Under the pieces are notes generated by a model that did no database searches, was not told the DNA's origin, and saw nothing but the letters and a program-made list of their open reading frames with translations. DNA of 44,924 nt. Source: Sporomusaceae bacterium. GTDB taxonomy: Bacteria; Bacillota; Negativicutes; Acidaminococcales; JAJUGR01. The stretch lies in the NCBI GenBank assembly GCA_029265905.1, contig JAJUGR010000020.1, positions 1 to 44,924 of the forward strand. The letters run 5' to 3'. Position numbers and translations under genes: made by a program. Below, in pieces: positions 1 to 7,573 of this stretch. Positions within the stretch are counted from its first letter, which is position 1, and each line of letters begins with the position of its first letter.

Positions 1-33
1 GAATATTGGCATAAGAGAGCGAATTAATTTCAT

Positions 34-95
34 AGAAGACATCACCTCTGAGTAATCATTTTGGTTACTCGTCCTGGCGGACGGTGTTGTCTTCT
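34..95. repeat. Three-way-junction inverted repeat, possible terminator
   Basis: Outer arms at 34-46 and 83-95 pair over 13 bp with one mismatch. They enclose two perfect small hairpins, 50-55 with 65-70 and 71-74 with 79-82. The fold is possible on both strands. It lies 45 bases beyond the stop of the stalk-domain gene, so a terminator role is the simplest reading, although neither side has a clean T-run. Confidence 0.5.
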
Positions 96-139
96 TCTAT
101 TTCCCCCTCAAAAACCCCTACAATAATTTTACACTAACT

Positions 140-1330
140 TCAGCCGTAGACGAACTGCACTTCATTCGTGTCGATGTTCACCCGGACATTGCGGCTGGAC
201 AAAGGCGTCACGGCTGGATTGATCGCCACCGTGTAGACCCAGCGGTCCGTCATGTCCAGCTTATCAACCGGCGTATAGGACTCAAACGGACCAAGTTTAA
301 AGTAGGAAACGCCGTAAATGTAGCTGGGGTTGCCCACACGCCGCAGGACATTGTTCTCTTTGACATACAGGTTGCCGGGCTGCCGATCGGAAATGCGGTC
401 CAATAGCACCGTAACATTGCCGAATTGCTTGGAATACGTCTTGTTGCTGATCGTCGGCGCAGTGATGATCGTCCCGCCGTCAAGCGCCTGCACTTCGTTC
501 GTATCAATATTGATCCTGACGTTTTTGCTCGTGATGGGCGAAACGGACGGATCTACCGCCAGCGTGTAGACCCAGCGGTTGGCAAACTCCACCTTGTCGA
601 CGGCCGTATATTCCCCATACGTGCCCGCCTGCAGGTAGCCAACGCCGTAAATGAAATTGGGATTGCCGATTCTCCTGATCACGTTGTTTTCCTTCACATA
701 CAAATTGCCGGGCAGGTTGTTGAACGCGCGATCAAAAATCACCGTCACGCCGCCAAAATCCTGCGAAAAAATTTTCTCGCCGGTCGTGGGGGTGGTCGTG
801 CCGGTTTTGCCCGCTTTTGAATTGATGACCAGGCCGCTAACGGGGTCAAAGCTCGACGCCCAGCCAAATTCGTCGACCATATAGCGCCAGGTCAGCGGAA
901 AGTAGGTGATGTCGCGGAAGACCAATAGCGGATAGGTTTCATTCTTGTTGTCGATGTCCTTGCCGTTCACGCGGATGCGAAAATCCGGCAGCACCGCCTT
1001 GTCCAGCACGGCGCTCGAATAGCCGCGGTCCGGATTATAGGCGGTTTGGACGCTGGCCTTGTTGACCTGCAGGCCGCTGTCGGCGCTCCACTTCGTCTCA
1101 AGACCCAGAAAACGGCTGTCATTGTAAGTCATGGGCACATAGGTGATGTCCCGATAAACGATAATCGGGTACAGCCGTTCATTGTTGTCAATCCGCACGT
1201 CATTCATGGTGATTTTAAACGTTGGCAGGCTCACGCTGACGGCCTGCGCCGCAACGTCGGCCGGCGCCATGCCGAGCAGGAGAGCGATACCGCAGACGGC
1301 CAGAACGATTTTTTTCACAAACCCTTTCAT
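140..1330 (-). CDS. Exported stalk-domain protein with tandem C-terminal repeats
   Basis: The 396-residue product starts with a signal peptide: lysines at 2-7, a hydrophobic core at about 8-22 and Ala-rich cleavage positions near 26-30. Two segments, about 37-92 and 115-172, share the pattern 'YP-(I/L)-(I/L)-V-(Y/F)-RDITY-(V/F)-P', which is typical of the copper-amine-oxidase-like N-terminal (stalk) domain found in many Firmicute surface proteins. After a Thr/Gly linker, two copies of another repeat follow (about 192-282 and 303-394), each with 'PGNLYVKENNV', 'RWVYT' and 'NIDTNEVQ'. The start is backed by GAGGTGG upstream. It is probably secreted or cell-wall associated. I see no catalytic motif, and its binding partner cannot be told from the sequence. 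Confidence 0.85.
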   Translation of the reverse strand: MKGFVKKIVLAVCGIALLLGMAPADVAAQAVSVSLPTFKITMNDVRIDNNERLYPIIVYRDITYVPMTYNDSRFLGLETKWSADSGLQVNKASVQTAYNPDRGYSSAVLDKAVLPDFRIRVNGKDIDNKNETYPLLVFRDITYFPLTWRYMVDEFGWASSFDPVSGLVINSKAGKTGTTTPTTGEKIFSQDFGGVTVIFDRAFNNLPGNLYVKENNVIRRIGNPNFIYGVGYLQAGTYGEYTAVDKVEFANRWVYTLAVDPSVSPITSKNVRINIDTNEVQALDGGTIITAPTISNKTYSKQFGNVTVLLDRISDRQPGNLYVKENNVLRRVGNPSYIYGVSYFKLGPFESYTPVDKLDMTDRWVYTVAINPAVTPLSSRNVRVNIDTNEVQFVYG

Positions 1331-1371
1331 GCTGCCACCTCGCCTTACGCTTATTCCTCTTCTTAGTTAAA

Positions 1372-1400
1372 ATCTTATCACGGACCGCCAAATTATTCAA
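1372..1400 (-). promoter_or_regulatory. Sigma-A-type promoter of the stalk-domain gene
   Basis: Read on the minus strand, TTGAAT (1395-1400) is followed after 17 bp by TAAGAT (1372-1377). It sits about 40 bases before the start codon. Confidence 0.55.
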
Positions 1401-1423
1401 TTTTCAGACCATTTTGGTTAAGC

Positions 1424-1461
1424 AAAAACCCTTGCCCCGGCCGCCAGCCCAAGACAAGGGT
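1424..1461 (-). terminator. Terminator of the ECF operon
   Basis: On the minus strand ACCCTTG pairs with CAAGGGT around a GC-rich interior and is followed by TTTTTG. It lies directly after the ecfT stop. Confidence 0.75.
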
Positions 1462-1467
1462 GATGAT

Positions 1468-2136
1468 TCACGCAAAACGCAAGACAGCGCCGCCCGCCGT
1501 GACCAAGGTCAGGAGCAATAAAAAAGCGTAATCGGCGACGTGAAGCGGCTGCAGCACCAGCGTCTGGTGCGCCTGTCCGCCAAAGCCCTTGAGTTCCAGG
1601 CTGAGGGCCAGGGTCTCGGAACGGACGATTGCCCGCAGCACCAGGGGCTTGACGACCGCCAGGCAGGCCAGGCAGCGCCGGATCGGATTGCCGCTATTGG
1701 AATAGCCGCGGCAGGACTGCGCATCAAGCGTCGCCTTGCTGTCGGCCAAAAAATCCGGAATGAAGCGCAGCGCCGCCGTCAGCATGAAGGCGTATTCGCG
1801 CGGCAGGCGGAATTTTTCCACCAGGGCCTGGGTAATATCCTGGATGCGGGTCGTGGCGAACATGCACAAAAAGCTCGTTGTCATCACCATCATCCTCAAG
1901 CCCCCCAAGAAAGCCGTCACGACGTCGTCGCTGAACAACAGCTGCAGGCCGACCATCAAGCCGGCGAACAGCAGCAAACTGGCCAGCGCCAGGGCCGAAG
2001 AACGTTCCGGCTTAGCGGAAAAGAGCATGAGCACTTCCAGCAAAAGAAGTCCGGCCAGGACCGGCGCCGGCAGCAAAAACGCCCACAGCGTCACGGCCAT
2101 CGTTGCCACTATTTTTGAAAACGCCGTCAGTTGCAT
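1468..2136 (-). CDS. ecfT: ECF transporter transmembrane component EcfT
   Basis: This is a 222-residue membrane protein with about five hydrophobic segments. It carries the cytoplasmic coupling-helix features of EcfT/CbiQ proteins: an Arg-Phe-Ile-Pro stretch, and two Ala-Arg-Gly-like elements that here read 'SCRGYS' and 'ELKGFG'. EcfT scaffolds the two ATPases and the substrate-binding S component. The frame is open further upstream, but the ATG at 2136 is preferred because GGAGG lies 8 bases before it. It overlaps the end of the upstream ATPase gene by 10 bases, which suggests translational coupling. It is the last gene of the operon and a terminator follows. Confidence 0.88.
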   Translation of the reverse strand: MQLTAFSKIVATMAVTLWAFLLPAPVLAGLLLLEVLMLFSAKPERSSALALASLLLFAGLMVGLQLLFSDDVVTAFLGGLRMMVMTTSFLCMFATTRIQDITQALVEKFRLPREYAFMLTAALRFIPDFLADSKATLDAQSCRGYSNSGNPIRRCLACLAVVKPLVLRAIVRSETLALSLELKGFGGQAHQTLVLQPLHVADYAFLLLLTLVTAGGAVLRFA

Positions 2137-2954
2137 GATCCGTTCCTCCGCATTTTTTCTATCAAGACCTGGCACAGCGCCGCCGCGTCCGCGGGCGCCG
2201 CCTCACCCGGCAGCAGCGCGCCGGCTACGGCAGCGACCGCCGGACAGCTCAGGCCCCACTCGGCCAGCGGGTGGCTGCCGGCAAACAACGCTTGCGGGGC
2301 ACCGTCGAATGCGACCGAACCTTGCGCCATGACAATCGCCCGGCCGGCGTAGCGCAAGACGGTCGACATGTCGTGGGTGATCAGGATGATCGTCACACCC
2401 TGCTCTTCGTTCAGGCGCTTGAGCACCGACAGCACCGCCTCTTTTTCGATCGCGTCCTGACCGCCGGTAATCTCGTCCAAAATCAATACGCGCGGCTTCA
2501 AGGCCAGGGCCGCTGCCACAGCCAATCGCCGCTTCTGCCCATACGACAATGTGCGCGGATACGCGTCGGCCAGTTCGGCTAACCCCGTCAATTCCAGCGC
2601 CCGGTGCACGCGCCGCTTGACCTCTTCGGGCGCCACGCCTTTGGCCGCCGGCCCGTAGGCGACTTCTTCGGCTACCGTCTCCGCCAGAATCTGCAAGTCC
2701 GGGTTTTGAAACACGTAGCCGACGGTACCGGCCACGTCGGAGGGCTTTTTGCCCTTCAGCGATTCGCCGTCCACCAGCACGCGTCCGGCCGTCGGCTGCA
2801 GCAGCGCCATCATCACTCGGCTGAGCGTCGTTTTGCCGCTGCCGTTGCGTCCGACCAGCGCGATGAATTCGCCCGGCGCGATCGTCAGGCTCACTTGGTT
2901 CAGCGCCTTTTGGTTCCGTTTATAGCAAAAATCAACCTGTTCTACGTTGATCAT
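2127..2954 (-). CDS. ECF transporter ATPase (second ATPase gene)
   Basis: The 275-residue ABC ATPase has all the standard motifs: Walker A GRNGSGKT at 35-42, Q-loop glutamine at 83 inside 'VFQNPDLQ', signature LSYGQ at 136-140, Walker B LILDE at 157-161 and the switch histidine at 194. The 'NPDLQ' Q-loop is typical of EcfA/CbiO energising subunits. It overlaps the neighbouring ATPase gene by 23 bases and ecfT by 10, so the four genes form one tight operon. It should pair with the other ATPase to power the tryptophan-type S component encoded upstream. Which copy is EcfA and which EcfA' was not resolved. Confidence 0.9.
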   Translation of the reverse strand: MINVEQVDFCYKRNQKALNQVSLTIAPGEFIALVGRNGSGKTTLSRVMMALLQPTAGRVLVDGESLKGKKPSDVAGTVGYVFQNPDLQILAETVAEEVAYGPAAKGVAPEEVKRRVHRALELTGLAELADAYPRTLSYGQKRRLAVAAALALKPRVLILDEITGGQDAIEKEAVLSVLKRLNEEQGVTIILITHDMSTVLRYAGRAIVMAQGSVAFDGAPQALFAGSHPLAEWGLSCPAVAAVAGALLPGEAAPADAAALCQVLIEKMRRNGSCN

Positions 2955-3816
2955 ATTCTTCCGTTTCCCCTTTTGTCAGCACCGTTTGCAGCGCGGCCGC
3001 CGCCTCCGCTGCCGTGCGCCATTCGCCAAGCTTTCGATTCAGGTATGCTTCCATCGTGAATTTAATCTGCCACAAGTCCGGCACCAGCGCACGCAGCTCC
3101 GGTTTGGTCCACAAGGCGGAAAACGCCTCGTCAAGCGCCCCACAGGCCGCCACCCGCCCGTCGACCACCGCCAGCATCTGCGTGGCGTAGGGCAAAACAT
3201 AGGCCAGTTCATGTTCGACCACGATCACGGTCAGGTTGTAGTCGCGCCGCAATTCATCCAGCATCCGGTAGAGCGATTCCGCCCCTTCCGGATCAAGCGC
3301 CGAGGCGGCTTCATCCAAAACCAGCACGTCCGGCTTGTAGGCCAGCACGGACGCGATCGCCAAACGCTGGCGCTGTCCACCGGACAATTCGTCCAGGCGA
3401 AGCTTCTCCTTGCCCGTCAAACCGACCTCATTCAGCGCCTTTCGCATCGCAGGCAGCGCCTCGGCCGGCGCCAAGCCGCGGTTGTAGAGGCCAAACAGGA
3501 TTTCCTCTTCGACGGTCAGGGAAACCAGCTGGCTCTCGTAGTCGTCGAGCACCAGCCCGACAAAGCGAGTCAAGTCGGCAATCCGCTGGCCGGCCGTGTC
3601 CTCGCCGTCCACCAGCACGCGCCCCGCCGAGCGGCCGCCGTAGTAGTTCGGCACAATCCCGGCCATCGCGCGGCAGATCGTGCTCTTGCCGGCGCCGCTC
3701 GGACCGGTGATCACAGTGAAGGAGCCGCGCGGCACAACAAACTCAATTTCATTCAAGACTGGCTCCGTCTTGGGGTAAGCGTAGGAAAAGCACTCAAAAA
3801 CGACCGCCTCGTTCAT
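2932..3816 (-). CDS. ECF transporter ATPase with atypical Q-loop
   Basis: The 294-residue ABC ATPase has Walker A GPSGAGKS at 38-45, signature LSGGQ at 144-148, Walker B VLVLDE at 164-169 and switch histidine 202. The Q-loop differs from the family: where ECF ATPases usually read 'VFQDPxxQ', this protein reads 'VLDDYESQ', so the metal-contacting glutamine is replaced by Asp91 while the later glutamine (Gln97) is kept. An extended C-terminal segment of about 60 residues follows the ATPase core. The ATG overlaps the stop of the S-component gene in a four-base ATGA, so the two are translationally coupled. It is probably the partner of the more canonical ATPase downstream. Confidence 0.88.
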   Translation of the reverse strand: MNEAVVFECFSYAYPKTEPVLNEIEFVVPRGSFTVITGPSGAGKSTICRAMAGIVPNYYGGRSAGRVLVDGEDTAGQRIADLTRFVGLVLDDYESQLVSLTVEEEILFGLYNRGLAPAEALPAMRKALNEVGLTGKEKLRLDELSGGQRQRLAIASVLAYKPDVLVLDEAASALDPEGAESLYRMLDELRRDYNLTVIVVEHELAYVLPYATQMLAVVDGRVAACGALDEAFSALWTKPELRALVPDLWQIKFTMEAYLNRKLGEWRTAAEAAAALQTVLTKGETEEYDQRRTG

Positions 3817-4388
3817 TGGCCGTCCCCTTCATGCAGGCGGAACAGCCGCTCGGCCGGATAGTACAATAGCTGGGTAATGACCATGTTGGCCGCCGCGGTG
3901 ATGAAGACAACCGGCATCAGCACGTACACGTATGCGTGCATCGGCATGCCGACGACAAATTTCAACACCGTGATAAAGGTCATGCCGCTGGCCACCGTGG
4001 TCAAGAAAGTCGTCACGGCCGGCCGCAATTTGAACGTCGCCAAGCGTCCGGACAAGAAGGCGTGCACCAACAGCGCGCAAACAACGGCGCCGACAGTTTC
4101 GCTCAAGAGGTTGCCATACGGGAAGGCAGACTTCGAGGTGGGGATATTGATCGCGCCGGCAACAAAGCCAATGCCGAGCGCCTGCTTGACAGTCGGGCGG
4201 GTCAGGTTGATCGCCAGGGCGTACATGGAAATCGTCCAGTTTGGCGTAACGCCGCCGAAGCTCGGGCTCACAAAATGCAAAATGGCACCGATAGCCAACA
4301 GCAGGGCCGTAACCGCAAGCCAACGGTGCTGGCTCCCTTTAACCGGTTCTACGTCTTTTAATTGCACACGATTCTTGTTGTCCTGCAT
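3813..4388 (-). CDS. trpP: ECF S component, TrpP-like tryptophan transporter
   Basis: This is a 191-residue membrane protein with about five or six hydrophobic segments. Its early part, 'GAILHFVSPSFGGVTPNW', resembles the start of the Bacillus TrpP family. The assignment rests mostly on context: it is the first gene behind a T-box with a UGG (tryptophan) specifier, and it is followed by two ECF ATPases and EcfT in overlapping frames. The S component would bind tryptophan and dock on the EcfT-ATPase module in the membrane. GGAGG lies 8 bases before the ATG. Tryptophan or a close precursor is the likely substrate. The gene symbol is by family resemblance only. Confidence 0.75.
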   Translation of the reverse strand: MQDNKNRVQLKDVEPVKGSQHRWLAVTALLLAIGAILHFVSPSFGGVTPNWTISMYALAINLTRPTVKQALGIGFVAGAINIPTSKSAFPYGNLLSETVGAVVCALLVHAFLSGRLATFKLRPAVTTFLTTVASGMTFITVLKFVVGMPMHAYVYVLMPVVFITAAANMVITQLLYYPAERLFRLHEGDGQ

Positions 4389-4411
4389 AACAGCGACCTC
4401 CTTTTTTTGAT

Positions 4412-4711
4412 AAAAAAAATAAACTTCTCATCCCTATATGTAGGGACGAGAAGTATTCTCGCGGTACCACCCTGCTTGACCGGCTGTAGACCGATCCGCT
4501 TCGTTCAAGGTACGAGGCGCACACGCCTGATACCCGCTTCTTAGTAACGACAGAAGATGCCGGCGACGCCTACCCCACTTTGTGGATCGGATCGCATCTC
4601 CCAGGCCCATTCGTCAAACCGCCGGACGCCGAACTCTCACTGCCATCGGCTCGCTTTACTCCGCTTTGCTTGATTACTCTCCCCGGTCACAGATGTTGCT
4701 TGTATGAAACT
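4412..4711 (-). promoter_or_regulatory. Tryptophan-type T-box leader with terminator
   Basis: The minus-strand leader carries the diagnostic T-box AGGGTGGTACCGCG at 4460-4473. This is followed by a terminator hairpin (4423-4454, ACTTCTCGTCCCTA paired with TAGGGATGAGAAGT) and a T-run at 4412-4420. Upstream lie a stem-I-like region with GAGAGTAATCAAGC and an apical element of the form GATGGCAGTGAGAG. In the stem I 3' side, GACGAATGG places UGG (4607-4609) after GAA, a usual position for the specifier codon. Uncharged tRNA-Trp should therefore stabilise the antiterminator and switch on the transporter operon. The specifier was assigned by eye, without folding. Confidence 0.88.
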
Positions 4712-4717
4712 GAGATA

Positions 4718-4746
4718 AGTATAACAAAAGAAAAACAGTCTGTCAA
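4718..4746 (-). promoter_or_regulatory. Sigma-A promoter of the T-box/ECF operon
   Basis: On the minus strand, TTGACA (4741-4746), a 17-bp spacer and TATACT (4718-4723) form a near-consensus promoter. The predicted start is near 4711, just before the T-box leader. The -35 hexamer lies inside the hairpin that ends the aroD transcript. Confidence 0.85.
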
Positions 4747-4776
4747 CCGTTTGCCGCGCTGAAGCAGACTGTTTTT
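4731..4776. terminator. Terminator after aroD, overlapping the ECF promoter
   Basis: Perfect 12-base arms AAAAACAGTCTG (4731-4742) and CAGACTGTTTTT (4765-4776) make a hairpin with T-runs on both strands. It ends the aroD transcript on the minus strand. The remaining 4777-4940 holds nothing I can recognise. Confidence 0.6.
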
Positions 4777-4940
4777 TACACAAGGCGTTTTTGCGGCAGT
4801 AAAAGCGGTACACATGTTACACCAAATAGTCTCTGCGCCTGTTACAACGGAGGATTTTTTCGTCACGCGGGCATAGCCGTCAGCGGCGTGCGAGGCAATC
4901 TGCTCATGCCGCACATTGATGAAACGGATTTTTTCCTTAT

Positions 4941-5699
4941 TTATTTTTCATCCATTGAACGGTCGATAATATCCAAGACGGCCTGCAGATCCTCAATCGG
5001 CACCTGCCCTGGCGCCGAAGCTTTTGCGCCAACCGCAAAAGTGAGTGCTGAACCAAACACGCCGCCGACCATTCGGCTGATGGCGCCGTATTTTCCCATC
5101 GACATCGTAATCAGCGGGATGCTAAGCTGGCGCTTGGCAAGCACTGTAGCATTGAGCAAGGCCAATACATCTTCAAGTGATTTCGGCATGACAGCCACTT
5201 TCGCTACATCCATTTTCTTTTGCTCTGCTTCAATCAGCTTTAGAACAATCTCCTCGCAGCTCGGCGTAAAGTCGAAATTGTGGAACGAGCCGATCATTTT
5301 TTTGCCGCAGACAGCGCTTGCCTCTCTTAAGTATCGGATGTGATCATGAGCATTGCGCAACTCACAGTCCACATATTCGATCGCCGTTTTTCGGCAAATC
5401 TCGGCATTCAGTTCGATGACTTCCTGATCGGTGAGCATTATCGTCTGGCCGCCTTCATGCCACGAGCGAATGGTGAACAGGAGCGGCGTGTCGCCGGCAA
5501 TATCCTTCAAGGCAGCGGCTGTTTTTAACACGGCGGCGTCATCGGCCAATTCGGCGAAGAAATCGGCCCGCCACTCGATGATGTCGGGCCGTTTCCCCAA
5601 CACCTGTTGCAACTGCTCCACAAGCTGTTCTTCATTCATGCCGACAAGCGGTGTGCAAATCATAGGGCGCGCGTCTTGTCCAATGCTGTTCATCGTCAT
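4941..5699 (-). CDS. aroD: Type I 3-dehydroquinate dehydratase
   Basis: The 252-residue enzyme converts 3-dehydroquinate to 3-dehydroshikimate through a Schiff base. The type I active-site set is visible: Glu42 and Arg44 in 'EWRAD', Arg78, the general acid/base His140 in 'GSFHNFD', Schiff-base Lys167 in 'DVAKVAVMP', Arg209 in 'GAISR' and Gln232 in 'SAPGQ'. A TTG lies three codons upstream, but GGAGG is nine bases before the ATG at 5699 and almost touches the TTG, so the ATG is preferred. The start lies five bases after the thioesterase stop. It is not in a shikimate-synthesis cluster; it sits in a LysR-controlled block with a flavoprotein and a carrier, so a catabolic role (quinate or shikimate use) is possible. 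That role is inferred. Confidence 0.92.
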   Translation of the reverse strand: MTMNSIGQDARPMICTPLVGMNEEQLVEQLQQVLGKRPDIIEWRADFFAELADDAAVLKTAAALKDIAGDTPLLFTIRSWHEGGQTIMLTDQEVIELNAEICRKTAIEYVDCELRNAHDHIRYLREASAVCGKKMIGSFHNFDFTPSCEEIVLKLIEAEQKKMDVAKVAVMPKSLEDVLALLNATVLAKRQLSIPLITMSMGKYGAISRMVGGVFGSALTFAVGAKASAPGQVPIEDLQAVLDIIDRSMDEK

Positions 5700-5704
5700 C
5701 TTTA

Positions 5705-6163
5705 TCAACCTCCAACCTTATTGTTCTTCAAGGCGCCGCCGGCGCTAAGAATAGTCCTGGCCCGCACTTGCAACGCTTCCTCTTCTGGTGTATCCGCTGT
5801 AACTGTAATGCCATGGGGGGTCGGCCGCCCGGCTGCGTCGACATTGACGAACGTCAAAAAGCCGTCAACAACAAATTCATCTTGGGGGTGAATAACCAGC
5901 TTTACATACACGGTTAAACTGGTTTTTCCCGCCAGGACAATCTGGCTCTCCGCCCGGACGATGCTGCCTTTCTTGACCGGGCGGGTGAAAACCATGCCAT
6001 GGATTTTAGCACAAACCGTCCTTTCCGGCGCCGTAACTGAGGCGGCGGTGATAAAGCCCGCTTCGACAAACCACTCCGCCCCCCTACCCGCAAACAGCGT
6101 GCCATGGTGGTTGAGGTCGCAGCCTTTTACGAGCCGGCACATGGATGCTTTCGTCATACTCAT
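5705..6163 (-). CDS. Acyl-CoA thioesterase, hotdog fold
   Basis: The 152-residue protein resembles the YciA/BACH-type acyl-CoA hydrolases: 'NHHGTLFAGRGAEWFVEAGF' near the N-terminus matches the family's 'N..GTLFGG..L.W.D' active-site pattern, followed by 'VCAKIHGMVFTRPVKKGSIV'. It would cleave an acyl-CoA to free CoA and acid in the cytoplasm. GGAG lies about 9 bases before the ATG. aroD follows after five bases and its ribosome-binding site is embedded in the last codons of this gene. An inverted repeat identical in layout to the one in front of the LysR gene lies 116 bases upstream. The acyl substrate is unknown. Confidence 0.82.
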   Translation of the reverse strand: MSMTKASMCRLVKGCDLNHHGTLFAGRGAEWFVEAGFITAASVTAPERTVCAKIHGMVFTRPVKKGSIVRAESQIVLAGKTSLTVYVKLVIHPQDEFVVDGFLTFVNVDAAGRPTPHGITVTADTPEEEALQVRARTILSAGGALKNNKVGG

Positions 6164-6278
6164 TTTCGCATTCTCCTTCGTTACCCATTAGCCAAACAAA
6201 AAGTCGGAATTTTAATTGTTTTCATGCATAATCATATCGCCTATAAAACCGCGATTGAAATACCTGTTCGTTATCAGA

Positions 6279-6299
6279 TTAATAAGACGCGCTTATCAG
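6279..6299. promoter_or_regulatory. Putative LysR operator upstream of thioesterase-aroD
   Basis: TTAATAAG-N6-TTATCA is present here and again at 7420-7440 in the LysR/flavoprotein intergenic region with the same 6-base gap. A further overlapping half site TTATCAG starts at 6271. The rest of the 6164-6485 gap holds a weak promoter-like region (TTTCAA-18-TATGAT on the minus strand) and the LysR terminator. Confidence 0.55.
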
Positions 6300-6422
6300 T
6301 TACAGAATCAGACATACATTAAGTTGCCAAAAATGTTCGCACTCTGAACCATCCGCCAAGCAGGGACTGCTTATCCCCCTATTATGCTGAGGCATGCCAC
6401 GCCGCACGATACACCCAAACAG

Positions 6423-6474
6423 AACAACCCTCTAAAGCAGCCACAGATTACCGTGGTTGCTTTAGAGGGTTGTT
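6423..6474. terminator. Terminator downstream of lysR
   Basis: The 17-base arms AACAACCCTCTAAAGCA and TGCTTTAGAGGGTTGTT flank a smaller CCAC/GTGG stem. The T-run is strong on the plus strand and weaker on the minus strand, where the LysR gene ends just upstream. Confidence 0.65.
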
Positions 6475-6485
6475 TTTCTTTTGCC

Positions 6486-7394
6486 CTATTTTACGTTTGG
6501 CGCCTCAATTGCTTTTACCCATTCCAGGGCGAAGGCGCGCAACGCATCAACAGTCGGGTTTTGCTGCGTGCGCTTTAGCGTGGCCAGCACGGTAGATTTA
6601 TCCGGCGGGTTCTTCAGGCGCACGATCCTGACCCCCGGCTCAGCGTACAAAGCAGCGACGCGGGACGAAAAAAGCGCCACGCCGACCCCGTCGCCGATCA
6701 GGCTCATCACCGTCTCAACCTGGCTGCATTCGCAAGCGGCTTGCGGTTCAAACCCGGCCGCCCGGCAGGAGTGAAACAGGATGCCGGCCGCCCCTGTCGT
6801 GCTGTTGGGGAAGATGAACTTTTCATTCTTTGCTTCGCTCAAGTCGATCAGTTCCTTCGCCGCAAAAGGGTGGGTAGCGGGCACGACCATGACCAGTTCA
6901 TCAACGATCAACGGATAAAAATTCACCATGCTCGTATCTTGCCCCACTGGTGGGGTGAGAATCGCCGCATCGATTTTCGAGGCACAGAGCTGCTCAAACA
7001 GAACGCAGCTGCCGCCCTCGATGATATGAATGTCAAGGCCCGGGTGTTTTCTTTGAAACGCGGTAATCAAGGAAGAGAGCTTCAGCCTGCCGATGACCGG
7101 CATGGCGCCGATGACAAACTTGCCCTTCAGCAGGCCGGCCTGTTCTTGCATCGCATTGTGAATCAGTTCAAGTTCGTTCAATATGTTTTGGGCATGTTCA
7201 ATAAACGTCCGTCCGCTACGCGTCAGCTCAACATTCCGCGTATTGCGTTCAAACAAAGCCACGCCCAGTTCTTCTTCCAATTTATTAATCTGCTGTGACA
7301 AAGCCGGTTGGGATAGACACATTTCTTCAGCGGCGCGGGTGAAATTCCGGTGCTTTGCCACCGCCACTGCATATCTGATCTGGTGCAGTTCCAT
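6486..7394 (-). CDS. LysR-family regulator
   Basis: The 302-residue protein has the N-terminal winged helix-turn-helix of LysR regulators ('NFTRAAEEMCLSQPALSQQI', about residues 17-36) and a C-terminal periplasmic-binding-protein-like effector domain from about 88 onward. The start at 7394 gives the usual 'MELHQIRY' N-terminus; the alternative ATG four codons upstream touches the GGGGAG and is unlikely. It is divergent from the flavoprotein/MFS operon and followed on its own strand by thioesterase-aroD. Matching inverted repeats sit in both control regions, so it probably autoregulates and controls both operons. Its effector is unknown. Confidence 0.9.
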   Translation of the reverse strand: MELHQIRYAVAVAKHRNFTRAAEEMCLSQPALSQQINKLEEELGVALFERNTRNVELTRSGRTFIEHAQNILNELELIHNAMQEQAGLLKGKFVIGAMPVIGRLKLSSLITAFQRKHPGLDIHIIEGGSCVLFEQLCASKIDAAILTPPVGQDTSMVNFYPLIVDELVMVVPATHPFAAKELIDLSEAKNEKFIFPNSTTGAAGILFHSCRAAGFEPQAACECSQVETVMSLIGDGVGVALFSSRVAALYAEPGVRIVRLKNPPDKSTVLATLKRTQQNPTVDALRAFALEWVKAIEAPNVK

Positions 7395-7419
7395 AACGTT
7401 CGCCATCTCCCCTGCACAA

Positions 7420-7440
7420 TTAATAAGCTGCCGTTATCAA
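7420..7440. promoter_or_regulatory. Putative LysR operator in divergent intergenic region
   Basis: TTAATAAG-N6-TTATCAA forms an almost perfect dyad (TTaATAA / TTATcAA) 26 bases upstream of the LysR start, and matches the site at 6279-6299. Confidence 0.55.
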
Positions 7441-7573
7441 TTGTATAACAAAGAGGTATTTCTGCATAGCTTTTATTTTGATTATGATAAAGAAGGCGAA
7501 AAGATTCTGAAAAAACAAAGTGTTCGTAATTGCAAGCAATCTGCATTCGTGCACATAGGAAAGGCGAAGGGTG

